Below are positions 63,201-64,000 of a stretch of DNA of 64,000 nucleotides, piece after piece (the stretch's first letter is position 1; the number at the start of each line of letters is the position of its first letter). Where the stretch lies: positions 15,891,501-15,955,500 of the forward strand of contig NC_083701.1 in assembly GCF_033118175.1 (NCBI RefSeq), given 5' to 3'. The translations under genes were made by a program, and so were the position numbers. Under the pieces are notes generated by a model, which was not told the DNA's origin, did no database searches, and saw only the letters and a list, made by a program, of their open reading frames with translations. Origin of the DNA: Dama dama. Its lineage: Eukaryota; Chordata; Mammalia; Artiodactyla; Cervidae.

Positions 63201-64000
63201 GCCTTGTTCAGTTTTCTTACACTGCCCCCACCTCTGTTTGCCACCAGTATGCACCCCTCCTAAATTCTACCTAAAATTAGACCTGCTAAAGGGACTTCTT
63301 GAATTCCATGGAAATCTTCTGTGGTTCGAAGACACATCATGATATTTTCCCTTACTTATCCCAAGATCAAGAATGTGAGCAGTGAATCCAGGGCTGGATA
63401 ATGATTTCAGGGTTTTCTCCCCCACCCCCGTTACTATTTTGTTTTGGGGTTGCTGTCAGACAAGAGGTTCACTTCCTCAGTGTTTGTTGAAGGCCTGCTG
63501 TGTGAAGGCCTTTTGCTGGGCGGTGAGGAGCCAAGGCTGCCCTTGGAGACCTGCTTGTCCAGTTCAATTCAATATGGTGGCCATGAAGGAGGGGCTGGTC
63601 GTCCAGCCTGGGGAAGGACATTGGTCAGCCCCTGTGGGACTTCCTTTTGACTCTTTCAAAAGAAGGGAAAAAAAAAAAAAGTTTTCTCTAGAAAGATGCT
63701 GAAAGTCCAGCCAAGGCCTCCGGCAGTGGCCTGGTCTCTGAGTGAGGTGGGCTGCTCTGTAAACGGTGACATGCAAAGACAGACGAGCCAAGCCCTTATA
63801 AAGTACAGATGGGCCCCACATTGCTTTTTCTCTTAGCAAATGGCTGTGTTTGCCCAGGCTTTTACAGCTTCCTCAGTGTAGGCCTCTGGGAGAGGGAGGA
63901 GAAGTGAAGATGTCATAAAACCAGCAGCAGGGAACTGCCCGGAATGGTGCCTGTTCAGAGACACAGGGTTAGCCCTCTGTAGATCAGTCTCCGAGGGTTT

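Larger units (their letters stand above)
59417..64000 (+). other. MTSS1: MTSS1 intron 1, 5' part
   Basis: Begins at the GT donor and continues past the window. The first ~800 bases are CpG-rich; the remainder is unique-looking with no recognisable SINE or LINE. Homopolymer runs occur at 60413-60428 (T), 61632-61641 (G), 62122-62136 (A) and 63668-63680 (A). Overlapping short frames throughout are not considered genes. Confidence 0.85.

Overview
This window is nuclear DNA from a ruminant, most likely a bovid. The diagnostic evidence is a dense set of Bov-tA/BOV-A2 SINEs, CHR-type tRNA-Glu-derived SINEs, and BovB (RTE-type) and L1 LINE copies. BovB together with Bov-A SINEs is characteristic of ruminants. 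Mammal-wide relics (MIR, L2, MER5A-, MER20- and MER58-type, L1M, an MLT1-like LTR) lie underneath the younger insertions. There are no bacterial, plasmid or phage features and no CRISPR array.

Only one host gene can be supported: the start of MTSS1 (metastasis suppressor 1, an I-BAR membrane-bending and actin-regulating protein) on the + strand. A CpG-rich promoter region spans about 58.3-60.25 kb. The first coding exon is 59345-59416 (24 codons, phase-0 GT donor), and the rest of the window is the beginning of intron 1; the gene continues beyond base 64000. The call rests on recognition of the N-terminal peptide, an in-frame upstream stop, a good initiation context and the CpG setting.

The first ~58 kb looks intergenic upstream DNA. 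0.4-0.85 kb: a minus-strand solo-LTR-like element. 1.7-3.9 kb: L2 and L1M relics with Bov-tA insertions. 9.7-10.8 kb: a truncated L1 with target-site duplications (TSDs). 11.4-13.1 kb: an older L1 split by a BovB fragment. 19.5-21.5 kb: two related L1M pieces, a Bov-tA and a complete BOV-A2 dimer. 24.1-25.05 kb: a sense L1 3' end. 26.3-30.3 kb: tandem duplications and a SINE cluster that includes two elements inserted at the same target. 36.7-37.2 kb: a MER20-type element split by a Bov-tA. 40.7-41.2 kb: a well-formed solo LTR split by a BOV-A2 monomer. 46.2-50.4 kb: two BovB copies in head-to-head-like inverted arrangement. 53-57 kb: L1 ends, SINEs, MIR and MER5A. The interval 57.5-64 kb is nearly free of recognisable repeats, in sharp contrast to the rest.

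All retrotransposon coding regions are truncated, frameshifted or carry stops. I see no previously undescribed multi-gene system. The most interesting observations are nested-insertion chronologies, a shared in-frame stop in both BovB copies, the BovB inverted repeat, upstream ORFs and a splice-acceptor-like site in the MTSS1 5' region, and a Z-DNA-prone tract in intron 1. Repeat family names are from recognition of sequence patterns, not from a database search.
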